The position numbers and the translations under genes were made by a program. Shown here in pieces: positions 1-6,817 of a stretch of 9,728 nt of DNA (the first letter of the stretch is position 1; each line of letters opens with the position of its first letter). The notes below the pieces were generated by a model that ran no database searches, was not told where the DNA came from, and saw only the letters and a list, made by a program, of their open reading frames with translations. The stretch is taken from NCBI GenBank assembly GCA_003530935.1, contig DPEO01000151.1:1-9728 (forward strand). Direction: 5' to 3'. This DNA comes from Desulfomicrobiaceae bacterium (GTDB taxonomy: Bacteria; Desulfobacterota; Desulfovibrionia; Desulfovibrionales; Desulfomicrobiaceae).

Positions 1-11
1 TCTTCCGATCT
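1..11. other. Illumina adapter remnant at contig edge
   Basis: The first 11 bases, TCTTCCGATCT, are identical to the 3' end of the standard Illumina adapter; read on the minus strand they are AGATCGGAAGA, the start of adapter read-through. They sit exactly at the contig end and interrupt the cobJ reading frame. The last residues readable there (I-D-R-K) are therefore at least partly adapter-derived and not real protein sequence. A chance genomic match of 11 bases exactly at the edge is unlikely. Confidence 0.9.
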
Positions 12-655
12 ATGGCCACGCCGTGGGCGGGGGCGTGGGCGATGGTGGAGGTCCACATGGTTTCCCCGTGCCGGTAGGGGTTGCGCACGAAGCCCACCGG
101 AGTGTTTTGCGGACGGTGGGCGGCGAGGATGCGCAGGGCTTCGGGCAGCAAGGTGGTGCGCCGGGTGGAGCAGGGGTTGTAGAGCACGGTGACGAAGTCC
201 CCCTGGGCCGCGGCGAGAAGACGGCGGCGGATGGTCTCCTCCGGGGTAAGCAAGTCCGAAAGGGAGATGACGGCAAAGTCGTGGGTGAGTGGCGCCCCCA
301 ACCGGGCTGCGGCTGCGGCCAAGGCAGGGATGCCGGGGATCACCTCCCAGGGGATCTGCTCATGGCAGCCGCGGCGCTCCATGGTCTCCAGGATGAGCCC
401 GGCCATGCCGTAGATGCCGGCATCCCCCGAGGAGACCACGGCCGTGGCCGTGCCGTGCTGGGCGTGATCCACCGCGGCCTCTGCCCGGGCACGCTCCTGA
501 CGCATGGGAGTCTCGACGATGGTTTTGCCCTCAAGGAGTTCCGGTGGCACGAGATCCAGATAGGTGCCGTAGCCCACGACGGCCTGGGCCCGGCTCAGGG
601 CGTCTCGGGCGAGGGGGGGCAGAAGGCTTGCGTCTCCAGGTCCGAGTCCCACCAC
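1..655 (-). CDS. cobJ: Precorrin-3B / cobalt-factor III C17-methyltransferase (CobJ/CbiH), 3' end missing
   Basis: SAM-dependent tetrapyrrole methylase that methylates C17 and drives ring contraction in cobalamin synthesis; cytosolic. The frame is open from the left edge for about 218 codons. Family motifs, in order: VVGLGPGD at the N-terminus, VVSSGDAGIYGMA, PWEVIPGIPA, the CbiH-diagnostic HDFAVISLSDLLTP, and YNPCSTRR near the C-terminus. The family is usually about 240-250 residues, so only a short C-terminal piece is lost, and the edge itself is adapter sequence. The start is uncertain. I use GTG at 655, just before the VVGLGPGD motif, but it has no Shine-Dalgarno sequence. An ATG at 757 has GGGAG about 10 nt upstream, but would add 34 unrelated-looking residues and overlap cbiG by 163 nt. 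The gene overlaps the end of the CbiF-CbiG gene by 61 nt in another frame. Function is confident; the start is not. Confidence 0.9.
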   Translation of the reverse strand, partial: MVGLGPGDASLLPPLARDALSRAQAVVGYGTYLDLVPPELLEGKTIVETPMRQERARAEAAVDHAQHGTATAVVSSGDAGIYGMAGLILETMERRGCHEQIPWEVIPGIPALAAAAARLGAPLTHDFAVISLSDLLTPEETIRRRLLAAAQGDFVTVLYNPCSTRRTTLLPEALRILAAHRPQNTPVGFVRNPYRHGETMWTSTIAHAPAHGVAIDRK

Positions 656-2445
656 CCACAGGGGAGCTGGGCCACGGCCACCGTCACCGGGCCGTGGATG
701 GTCTTGGGGATGCGGAGTTCGGCTTGGGGATGACTGGCAAGGGCTGCAGCTTCGCATACGCTGGATACTCCCATGTGCTGGTAGACCCGCGCCGAAGGAT
801 GGGGCGCGGGCTGGGCGGAAAGGACGTCTGGGGGAAAACACCGAAAAGGGACATCAAGGCTGCGCGCGGCCTCGTGCAGCCCCGGTTCCTGGGTCTTGGC
901 GTCGATGCTGCACACCAGGGCCGCGGCTTTGGGACTGAGCCCGTGGGCGTCGAGAGTGGCGTTGATGGCTGTGAGGATGTGGCTTCCGGGCACACCGCGG
1001 CGGCACCCCACGCCGATGGCCAGGCATGGGGGATGCAGGCGCAGGGCCGAGGCAGCGGTGGTCTCCGGCCCCACCCAGATGGCCGCAGCCTCCGGGGCGT
1101 CTGCCGGGATGACCAACGAACGGGCGTTTTCGGGAAGCCTCAGCCACCCTGCAGGGTCCCACAGGGCAAGGCGCTCGCCTTCCAGCCAAGCTCCTTGCAA
1201 CCGGGCCAGGGCTTCGGGGTTGCCGATGGCAAGGCCGCTGGCGCGGGCGAGAAGGTCCAGGGCCGGGGTGCCGGTGGTTTCCGAAGCGGTGGTGATGACT
1301 TCCGTTGCCCCCAGGATTCGGGCCGCCACCGAGGCCAGGGCGTTGGCCCCGCCCAGATGGCCGCTGACGAGGCTGACCACGAAGCGGCCGGATACGTCGC
1401 AGACCACCACCGCCGGGTCTTGGGTCTTGCCGCGCAGATGGGGGGCGACGGCGCGCACGGCAATGCCTGCGGCGCCTACGAAGACATGCCCGGCAAAGGC
1501 GTTCCAGGTGTGCGCCATGGTTTCGGCCAGGCGCGTGATGTGCTGCATTCCGTGGCCCGCCAGGCGGCTGGGGGCGAAGATGGTGGCGGGAAGCGCCGCG
1601 CTCAAGCGTTGGGCGATCTGCATCCCTTGCGGGCAAAAGGTATAGATGGCTACCGGCGAGGGCGGCTTCCCGGCGGCGCCTCTCCGAAATCCGTGGGCAA
1701 AGGTGGGGTCGTAAAGCCTGGAGGCCGGGTGTGGGACTTCGTGTCCCGGGAGCACCAAGAAGACGGCCTGGCGGGTGAGACCGCGAGCGTCGGCCGCAAG
1801 GTCGTGGAGTGTGGTGTGGCGGATCTCTTCTTCCGGGTGTCCCACGCGGGCCGCCACCACCACGGGGGTTTCCGGAGGAAGTCCGGCGCGGCTGAGCTTT
1901 TGCGCCAGTTTTTCGGCCTTGGGGGCGGAGAGGTAGACGGCCATGGCCGCCCGGGAGCGGGCAAGCAACGTCAGGTCTTCTTCCGCAGGCACGGGGGTGC
2001 GGCCGGGCAGGCGGGTGAGGATGAGGCTTTGCGGGCCTTCGGGCAGGGTGAAGGAGACCTTGGCCGCGGCTGCGGCGGCAAAGGCCGCGGAGACCCCGGG
2101 CACCACCTCCCAGGGGATGCCTTCGGCGTCCAGCAGGCGGGCCTGTTCCGGCACCGTGCCATAGAGACTGGGGTCGCCGGTGTGCACCCGGGCAACCATG
2201 AGGCCGGCGTGGGCGGCCTCGGCCATGATCCGGTGGGTTTCCTTGAGGGTGAGGGGGGCGGAGTCCACCAGACGCGCTTCGGGCCTGGCCCCTGCGAGCA
2301 CGGCGCGCGGCACCAAGGATCCGGCGTACACGATGAGGTCTGCCTGGGCGATGATACGCTGGCCGCGCACGGTGATGAGATCCGGGGCCCCGGGACCGGC
2401 GCCCACGAAGATCACCTTGCCGCGGGAAGGGGTACGGTCGGTCAT
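595..2445 (-). CDS. cbiF-cbiG: Fused CbiF (C11-methyltransferase) and CbiG (cobalt-precorrin-5A hydrolase)
   Basis: A 616-residue two-domain enzyme of anaerobic cobalamin synthesis. Residues ~9-255 are a CobM/CbiF tetrapyrrole methylase: VIFVGAGPGAPDLITVRG at 11-28, HTGDPSLYG at 88-96, PWEVVPGVSA at 111-120. It methylates C11 of (cobalt-)precorrin-4. Residues ~264-595 are CbiG, which opens the ring-A lactone and releases acetaldehyde: FVGAAGIAVRAVAP at 322-335, DVSGRFVVSLVSGHLGGANA at 350-369, LAIGVGCRRG at 475-484, and GVSSVCEAAAL at 559-569. The start is ATG at 2445. It has GGAG upstream and shares ATGA with the cobL stop, so the two are translationally coupled. A longer upstream extension lies inside cobL and looks like shadow sequence. 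CbiG family similarity ends around VTVAVAQ (588-593). The last ~23 residues (e.g. CGWWDSD) lie partly over the cobJ start and look non-native. CbiG indicates the early-cobalt, oxygen-independent pathway. Confidence 0.93.
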   Translation of the reverse strand: MTDRTPSRGKVIFVGAGPGAPDLITVRGQRIIAQADLIVYAGSLVPRAVLAGARPEARLVDSAPLTLKETHRIMAEAAHAGLMVARVHTGDPSLYGTVPEQARLLDAEGIPWEVVPGVSAAFAAAAAAKVSFTLPEGPQSLILTRLPGRTPVPAEEDLTLLARSRAAMAVYLSAPKAEKLAQKLSRAGLPPETPVVVAARVGHPEEEIRHTTLHDLAADARGLTRQAVFLVLPGHEVPHPASRLYDPTFAHGFRRGAAGKPPSPVAIYTFCPQGMQIAQRLSAALPATIFAPSRLAGHGMQHITRLAETMAHTWNAFAGHVFVGAAGIAVRAVAPHLRGKTQDPAVVVCDVSGRFVVSLVSGHLGGANALASVAARILGATEVITTASETTGTPALDLLARASGLAIGNPEALARLQGAWLEGERLALWDPAGWLRLPENARSLVIPADAPEAAAIWVGPETTAASALRLHPPCLAIGVGCRRGVPGSHILTAINATLDAHGLSPKAAALVCSIDAKTQEPGLHEAARSLDVPFRCFPPDVLSAQPAPHPSARVYQHMGVSSVCEAAALASHPQAELRIPKTIHGPVTVAVAQLPCGWWDSDLETQAFCPPSPETP

Positions 2446-3632
2446 GCGGGCTTCTCCATGAGGGCGAGAAAGACGGGGTTGGCGGGCACCAGCCGCGTGC
2501 CGCCTGCCAGGGGTTCGGCCTGGCAATGCTGGAGGTGGTGGATGCACAGGCCAAGGCCCAGGCGTGGAGCGTGTTCTTCAAGCATGTGGAGGACCTCCAG
2601 GCGTACGAAACTCGCCACCATGCGGCCGCCGGGACAAAGACAGCGACTCAAGACCTCGAGGTTTTGGGGATGCATGCCGCCGCCCCAGAAGATGTGACTG
2701 GGACGCGGCAGGGTGGGCGCAGTCTGGGCCATGGGGCCGGAGACGATCTCCACCATCCACGCGCGGGCGTGGATGCGGTTGGTGTGGATGGCTGCCAAGC
2801 GCCGCGGGGAGTGCTCCAGGGCGAAGACCATGCCGTGGGAGATGCGCGCCGCGGCTTCCAGGGCCATGGTGCCGGCGCCGGCACCTGCGTCCCAGAACAC
2901 GGCCTCCGGCCCTGGGGCGAGCAGGGCCATGGCCAGGGCGCGGGTGGCGGTCTTGGAGATGGTGCCGTCGTGGCTGAGGGGCACGTGGTCCACGTTGGGC
3001 GCTGGCCCTGGGCCGAGGCGCTCCGCGAGCACCACGTTGGGCTGCTGGAAGGCGGCGTGCGCCGCCGCGGCTGGAGAAAGATGCTGGATGCGTTCCTCGG
3101 CAAGGCCCAGGCATTCCCCCACGTGGAGCACGAAGGACTCGTCTGCGCCGCGTTCGGCAAGGAGCGTCCCGATCCATGCGGGATCGTGCTTGGGGTCGGT
3201 GAGGACGAAGGTCTCCTGGGCGTGGGTGAGGCTTGCCAGGAGGGCGAAGGGGTCGTCTTTGCCGTGGAGACTGGTGACACGCCACTTCCACCAGGGGCGC
3301 TTCAGGGCGGCGGCCAAAAGCTGCAGGCAGGAAGGCGCAGGGTGCACGGCGGTGGGGCATCCGCAAAGATGAGGAAGCAGGGAGGCGCCGAGGCCGAAGA
3401 ACAGGGGATCGCCGTTGGCGAGTACGGCGACGGACTGGCCTTGGGTGTCGAGCTCCCGCATTCGGTGTCCCAGGGCCGCCATGTCCCGGCCCATGGGCAG
3501 GCGTTTTTCCTTGGGGACGCCCAGGGCGTCCAGGATGGCCGGGGCCCCTGCCACGTGTGCGGCTGCGGCAAGAAGTTCCGCCTCGTGGGCGGGCAGCGTC
3601 TTTCCGGGAAATGTGCCGAGGATATGGATCAT
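2442..3632 (-). CDS. cobL: Precorrin-6Y C5,15-methyltransferase (decarboxylating), CbiE-CbiT fusion
   Basis: A 396-residue CobL-type fusion, close to the ~400 residues usual for the family. Residues 1-~205 form the CbiE tetrapyrrole methylase: start MIHILGTFPGK and VLANGDPLFFGLG at 70-82. Residues ~219-396 form the Rossmann-type CbiT methyltransferase and decarboxylase: SHDGTISKTATRALA at 220-234, the SAM-binding glycine motif WDAGAGAGTMALEAA at 247-261, and HIFWGGG at 313-319. Together they methylate C5 and C15 and decarboxylate the C12 acetate. The start ATG at 3632 is chosen because GGAG lies 6-7 nt upstream and the ATG overlaps the cbiD stop as ATGA. A nearby ATG at 3644 lacks a good ribosome-binding site, and the longer N-terminal extension is proline/arginine-rich shadow translation of cbiD. 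The gene ends in an ATGA overlap with cbiF-cbiG. Confidence 0.94.
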   Translation of the reverse strand: MIHILGTFPGKTLPAHEAELLAAAAHVAGAPAILDALGVPKEKRLPMGRDMAALGHRMRELDTQGQSVAVLANGDPLFFGLGASLLPHLCGCPTAVHPAPSCLQLLAAALKRPWWKWRVTSLHGKDDPFALLASLTHAQETFVLTDPKHDPAWIGTLLAERGADESFVLHVGECLGLAEERIQHLSPAAAAHAAFQQPNVVLAERLGPGPAPNVDHVPLSHDGTISKTATRALAMALLAPGPEAVFWDAGAGAGTMALEAAARISHGMVFALEHSPRRLAAIHTNRIHARAWMVEIVSGPMAQTAPTLPRPSHIFWGGGMHPQNLEVLSRCLCPGGRMVASFVRLEVLHMLEEHAPRLGLGLCIHHLQHCQAEPLAGGTRLVPANPVFLALMEKPA

Positions 3633-4684
3633 GGCGTGCTCCATTGGCAAAGGAGGGTCCCGTCCAGGGCAAAGAGGCTGTAGGTCAGCTCCAGGGGCGC
3701 ACGGGCAAAATCGCGGGCGTGGCGGGCGGCTTGGACCATGAGGGCGCGGTAGAGCTCCGGGGCGTGGGCATGGCCGCGGAGCATGTCGGAAGCTGCCAGG
3801 GCCGTGGGGGCGGAGGAAAGCGGCAGATTGATGCCGCGCTCGCGGGCAAGGCGGGCAAGAAGGCCAAGGTCGACGGCTCCGAAGCGGGCATGGGTGCACG
3901 GCATACCTTGGGCCTGCTTGAGGAGCTTTCCCAGAAAAAGCGCCCAGTGCACGTGGGTGAATCCCTGGCGGGCAGCTTCGCGCAGGGCGAAGGCCACGTG
4001 GTCGGCCACCTGCACGGCGGACGCAGGTGCCGGGAAGTGGGCGCGGAAAAACCGTTCGGATCTGCCGCCGGTGGCATAGAGCACCTGCTTTGCTCCTGCA
4101 GCCCGGGCCACGGCGAGTTCGGCGCGGATGGTGGCCCGCCAGGCGCCGTGGCTGAAGGGTTTGACCGTGCCGCGGGTGCCGAGGATGGAAATGCCGCCCA
4201 GGATGCCGAGGCGCGGGTTCATGGTCTTCTGGGCTATGGCTTCGCCGTTTTCCACGCTGATGGTCACGTGCACGCCGCCGTAGGGGAGTACTTCGCGCAC
4301 CGCTGCGGCAATCTGTCTGCGGGGGGCGGGGTTGATGGCCGCTTCGCCCACAGGGAGCACAAGGCCGGGGCGGGTGACGCGGCCCACTCCAGGGCCGCCG
4401 TGGATGAGCACTTCGGTGCCTGTGGGGTCCCAGGTGAGCTGGGCGTGGATGTGGGCCCCGTGGGTGGCGTCCGGGTCGTCCCCGGCGTCTTTGATGACCA
4501 CGGCTTCCGCAGTGTCTGCAGTGCGCAGGAGGCGCGCCACGGGGATGCGCAGCCTTCCGCCCGCAGGCAGGGGGACGTCCACCTCGGTGGGGGACGCCTC
4601 TTCCAGCAAGACCAGGGCCGCGGCTTTGGCCGCGGCCGCTGCTGCGCTGCCGGTGGTGAATCCCGTACGCAGGGCAGGAGGCAT
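3629..4684 (-). CDS. cbiD: Cobalt-precorrin-5B C1-methyltransferase CbiD
   Basis: A 351-residue SAM-dependent methyltransferase that adds the C1 methyl group in the anaerobic corrin pathway; it stands in for the aerobic CobF. Full-length for the family (~350-370). Family signatures: LRTGFTTGSAAAAAAKAA at 5-22, VIKDAGDDPDATHG at 62-75, GEAAINPAPR at 112-121, and ILGGISILGTRGTVKPFS at 160-177. It starts 10 nt after the uraA stop. The sequence before the ATG has no convincing Shine-Dalgarno; the nearest purine patch, AAAGAG, is about 13 nt away. Reinitiation by ribosomes finishing uraA is therefore a reasonable inference. It ends in an ATGA overlap with cobL. With CbiG next door, it fixes the pathway as the oxygen-independent one. 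Confidence 0.95.
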   Translation of the reverse strand: MPPALRTGFTTGSAAAAAAKAAALVLLEEASPTEVDVPLPAGGRLRIPVARLLRTADTAEAVVIKDAGDDPDATHGAHIHAQLTWDPTGTEVLIHGGPGVGRVTRPGLVLPVGEAAINPAPRRQIAAAVREVLPYGGVHVTISVENGEAIAQKTMNPRLGILGGISILGTRGTVKPFSHGAWRATIRAELAVARAAGAKQVLYATGGRSERFFRAHFPAPASAVQVADHVAFALREAARQGFTHVHWALFLGKLLKQAQGMPCTHARFGAVDLGLLARLARERGINLPLSSAPTALAASDMLRGHAHAPELYRALMVQAARHARDFARAPLELTYSLFALDGTLLCQWSTP

Positions 4685-4694
4685 GGGCGTGGGA

Positions 4695-5933
4695 TTACTC
4701 TTTGGGGTTGGGGAGGATGAGATTGAGGACGACGCCGGTGATGCCGGCCAGGCCGATGCCGCTGATGGTCACCTCGCTGATGCCAAAACTCATGCCGCCG
4801 ATGCCGAAGACGAGGATCACCGCCACGATGGCGAGGTTGCGGGCCTGCATGAGGTCTTCACCAGCCCGCACCAGGGTGTTGATGCCCACCACGGTGATGG
4901 CGCCGAAAAGCAGGATCATGATGCCGCCCATGACCGGTGCCGGGATGCTCTGCAGGCACGCACCGAGTTTTCCCACAAAGGCGAGCAGGATGGCGGTGAT
5001 GGCGGCCCAGGTCATGATGGCTGGGTTGAAGGCGCGGGTCAGGGCTACGGCGCCGGTGACCTCGGAGTAGGTGGTATTGGGCGGCCCCCCCAGGCAGGAT
5101 GCCAGGGTGGTGGCCAGGCCGTCGCCAAGCATGGTGCGATGCACGCCGGGGTCTTTGAGAAAGTTTTTCCCCGTCACCGAGCTGATGGCCAGGATGTCGC
5201 CGAAATGTTCGATGGCCGGGGCAATGGCCACAGGCACGATGAAGAGCACGGCCTCCCAATTCCATTGCGGAAAAGTGAAATTGGGGATCGCAAACCACGG
5301 TGCGGCGCTGATGGCGTCGAAATGCACCATGCCCAGGAAGAAGCTCACCGTGTATCCGGCGACGATGCCCACCAGGATGGGGATGAGCTTGAGGATCCCG
5401 CGGCCGAGGAGCGATGCGGCGATGGTGGCGACGAGGGATATCATGGAGACCGTGAGGGCGTCGGCGCGGGGGAAGAGTTCTGCGCTGCCATCGCCGGTCT
5501 TGCCCACGGCCATGAAGACCGCCACCTTGGCCAGGATGAGACCGATGACCATGATCACCGGCCCGGTGACCACGGGGGGCAGCAGCCGGTGCAGCACGCC
5601 GACCCCGCGCCAGCGGATGAGGCCGGCGAGAAGGACGTAGACCAACCCTGCGGCCGCAAGGCCGCTCAAAGTCTGGGGGATGCCCCAGGTCTGCGCCCCG
5701 TAGATGATGGGCGCGATGAAGGCAAAGGAAGACGCCAGAAATACCGGGACCTTTCCTTTGGTGATGACCTGGAAGAGCAGGGTGCCGGCCCCGGCGGTGA
5801 AGAGCGCCACGTTGGGATCAAGGCCGGTCAAGAGCGGGGCAAGGACCAGGGCGCCGAATGCCACGAAGAGCATTTGGGCCCCCAGGAGGCAATCCTGGAA
5901 CCGAAAGGAATAGTCCGTGCTGCCGGTTGTCAT
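4695..5933 (-). CDS. uraA: Uracil:H+ symporter UraA (NCS2 family)
   Basis: A 412-residue inner-membrane nucleobase transporter of the NAT/NCS2 family that imports uracil. Nearly every segment is hydrophobic, consistent with the 14-helix UraA fold. AIEHFGDI at 240-247 carries Glu242 and the signature GGPPNTTYSEVTG at 282-294 carries Glu291. These correspond to the uracil- and proton-coupling glutamates of E. coli UraA (241 and 290), shifted by one. The ATG at 5933 has GAGG about 9 nt upstream. It lies 57 nt downstream of upp with a terminator-like hairpin between, and cbiD follows after 10 nt. Uracil specificity, rather than xanthine, is supported by the adjacent upp and the short N-terminus. 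Confidence 0.95.
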   Translation of the reverse strand: MTTGSTDYSFRFQDCLLGAQMLFVAFGALVLAPLLTGLDPNVALFTAGAGTLLFQVITKGKVPVFLASSFAFIAPIIYGAQTWGIPQTLSGLAAAGLVYVLLAGLIRWRGVGVLHRLLPPVVTGPVIMVIGLILAKVAVFMAVGKTGDGSAELFPRADALTVSMISLVATIAASLLGRGILKLIPILVGIVAGYTVSFFLGMVHFDAISAAPWFAIPNFTFPQWNWEAVLFIVPVAIAPAIEHFGDILAISSVTGKNFLKDPGVHRTMLGDGLATTLASCLGGPPNTTYSEVTGAVALTRAFNPAIMTWAAITAILLAFVGKLGACLQSIPAPVMGGIMILLFGAITVVGINTLVRAGEDLMQARNLAIVAVILVFGIGGMSFGISEVTISGIGLAGITGVVLNLILPNPKE

Positions 5934-5963
5934 GATGGAACCTCACAGGGTTGAGGGTGGAAC

Positions 5964-5988
5964 AAAAAAGCCGCCTCCAGGCGGCTTG
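5964..5988 (-). terminator. Rho-independent terminator between upp and uraA (possible attenuator)
   Basis: On the minus strand this reads as stem GCCGCC, loop TGGA, stem GGCGGC, then six T residues; flanking A/T pairs extend the stem to eight base pairs. It begins just after the upp stop codon. Only about 30 nt remain between the T-run and the uraA start, which is too little for a separate promoter with a leader. uraA and the cob genes would therefore depend on read-through, unless a promoter lies inside upp. Confidence 0.85.
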
Positions 5989-5990
5989 GA

Positions 5991-6617
5991 TTACTTGGTG
6001 CCGAAAATCTTGTCACCGGCGTCGCCAAGGCCGGGGAGGATGTAGCCGTGCTCGTTGAGGCGTTGGTCGACGGCGGCCACGTAGATGTCCACGTCCGGAT
6101 GGTTTTGGGTGATGCGGGCGATGCCTTCCGGCGCGGCCACCAAGAAGAGGCCGCGGATACTGGTGCACCCTGCCTTTTTGAGGCAGCGGATGGTGGCGTC
6201 CAGGGTGCCGCCGGTGGCGAGCATGGGGTCGAGGATGATGGCCATGCGGTCATGGATGTTCTTGGCCAGTTTCACGTAGTATTCCACGGGCTCCAGGGTG
6301 GCTTCGTTGCGGTAGAAGCCCACCACGCTCACCTTGGCCCCGGGGATGAGATCGAGCACCCCGTCGAGCATGCCGAGCCCCGCACGCAGGATGGGCACTA
6401 CCGTGACCTTCTTGCCCTTGATGACATCCACCTCCACCGGGCCTGCCCATCCCTGGATGATGCGTTTTTCCGTCTGGAAGTCCTTGGTGGCCTCGTAGGT
6501 GAGCAGCCGCGCGACCTCGGAGGCGAGCTCGCGAAAATTCTTGGTGCTGATGTCCTGTTTGCGAAGCAGCCCCAGTTTGTGTTTGATGAGCGGGTGTTCT
6601 GCCACGTACACGGCCAT
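5991..6617 (-). CDS. upp: Uracil phosphoribosyltransferase Upp
   Basis: Cytosolic salvage enzyme converting uracil and PRPP to UMP plus pyrophosphate. It is 208 residues from the chosen start, the same length as the E. coli protein. The PRPP-binding loop reads ILDPMLATGGTLD (128-140), preceded by the conserved VVPILRAGLGMLDG (73-86). The C-terminal GLGDAGDKIFGTK (196-208) is the usual uracil-binding tail. The ATG at 6617 has GGAGG about 8 nt upstream; an ATG ten codons earlier has no such site and adds non-conserved residues. It is the first gene of the upp-uraA-cob series, with a sigma-70-like promoter 5' of it and a hairpin terminator immediately 3'. Confidence 0.96.
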   Translation of the reverse strand: MAVYVAEHPLIKHKLGLLRKQDISTKNFRELASEVARLLTYEATKDFQTEKRIIQGWAGPVEVDVIKGKKVTVVPILRAGLGMLDGVLDLIPGAKVSVVGFYRNEATLEPVEYYVKLAKNIHDRMAIILDPMLATGGTLDATIRCLKKAGCTSIRGLFLVAAPEGIARITQNHPDVDIYVAAVDQRLNEHGYILPGLGDAGDKIFGTK

Positions 6618-6655
6618 GGGAAACCTCCAGGAATGGATTGCGGTCAAACCGATCT

Positions 6656-6684
6656 CTGTTAGCTTGTGGGGGTGTTCGGGTCAA
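6656..6684 (-). promoter_or_regulatory. Candidate sigma-70 promoter for upp
   Basis: On the minus strand, TTGACC (6684-6679) lies 17 nt from TAACAG (6661-6656). The -35 box is a near-consensus match and the -10 box is weak. The predicted transcript would start near 6649, leaving a leader of about 30 nt before upp, too short for a riboswitch. A small perfect inverted repeat, CGGT-CAA-ACCG (6641-6651), lies at the predicted start site and could be an operator, but is short enough to be chance. Confidence 0.45.
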
Positions 6685-6782
6685 GGAAGAAATCTGAAGA
6701 AATTTGTGGGACGCCGGTGCCCCGGTGACGGTGGACAGCCGAATTTTTTGATGTTTTTCGGGATGTTCGTGGACGCATGGGG

Positions 6783-6807
6783 AAAAAGGGGCGCCCAGCG
6801 GCGCCCC
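6783..6807 (-). terminator. Rho-independent terminator after the small unknown gene
   Basis: Minus-strand stem GGGGCGCC, loop GCTG, stem GGCGCCCC, followed by TTTTT. The stem is a perfect eight GC-rich base pairs and starts a few bases past the stop codon at 6818. It closes the engB transcription unit and separates it from upp. Confidence 0.9.
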
Positions 6808-6817
6808 ACGGGAGCCG

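Noticed and set aside
656..757. Upstream ATG (757) as the cobJ start
   Set aside because: It has a GGGAG at fair distance, but the added 34 residues have no CbiH similarity and lie within conserved cbiG coding sequence. Kept only as an alternative.
854..2581. 575-codon minus-strand frame overlapping CbiF-CbiG
   Set aside because: Proline/arginine-rich out-of-frame translation of the same gene; no family motifs.
544..2697. 717-codon plus-strand open frame antisense to the CbiF-CbiG gene
   Set aside because: Its translation is arginine/glycine-rich with no domain, and the minus strand carries clear CbiF and CbiG motifs. Long antisense frames are expected at this GC content.
2526..3683. Plus-strand frame antisense to cobL, and similar plus-strand frames over cbiD and uraA (3557-4720, 4332-5954)
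   Set aside because: All are low-complexity shadows of well-identified minus-strand genes.
3633..3899. Longer start for cobL inside cbiD
   Set aside because: The extra 89 residues are proline/arginine-rich out-of-frame cbiD sequence. The ATG at 3632 has GGAG and an ATGA overlap.
6641..6651. CGGT-CAA-ACCG inverted repeat as a firm operator
   Set aside because: Only four base pairs per arm and no match to a regulator site I know. Mentioned with the upp promoter but not called.
6618..6782. Possible extra small gene or RNA between upp and the terminator
   Set aside because: No open frame with a ribosome-binding site and no strong hairpin beyond the annotated terminator; only the promoter is supported.
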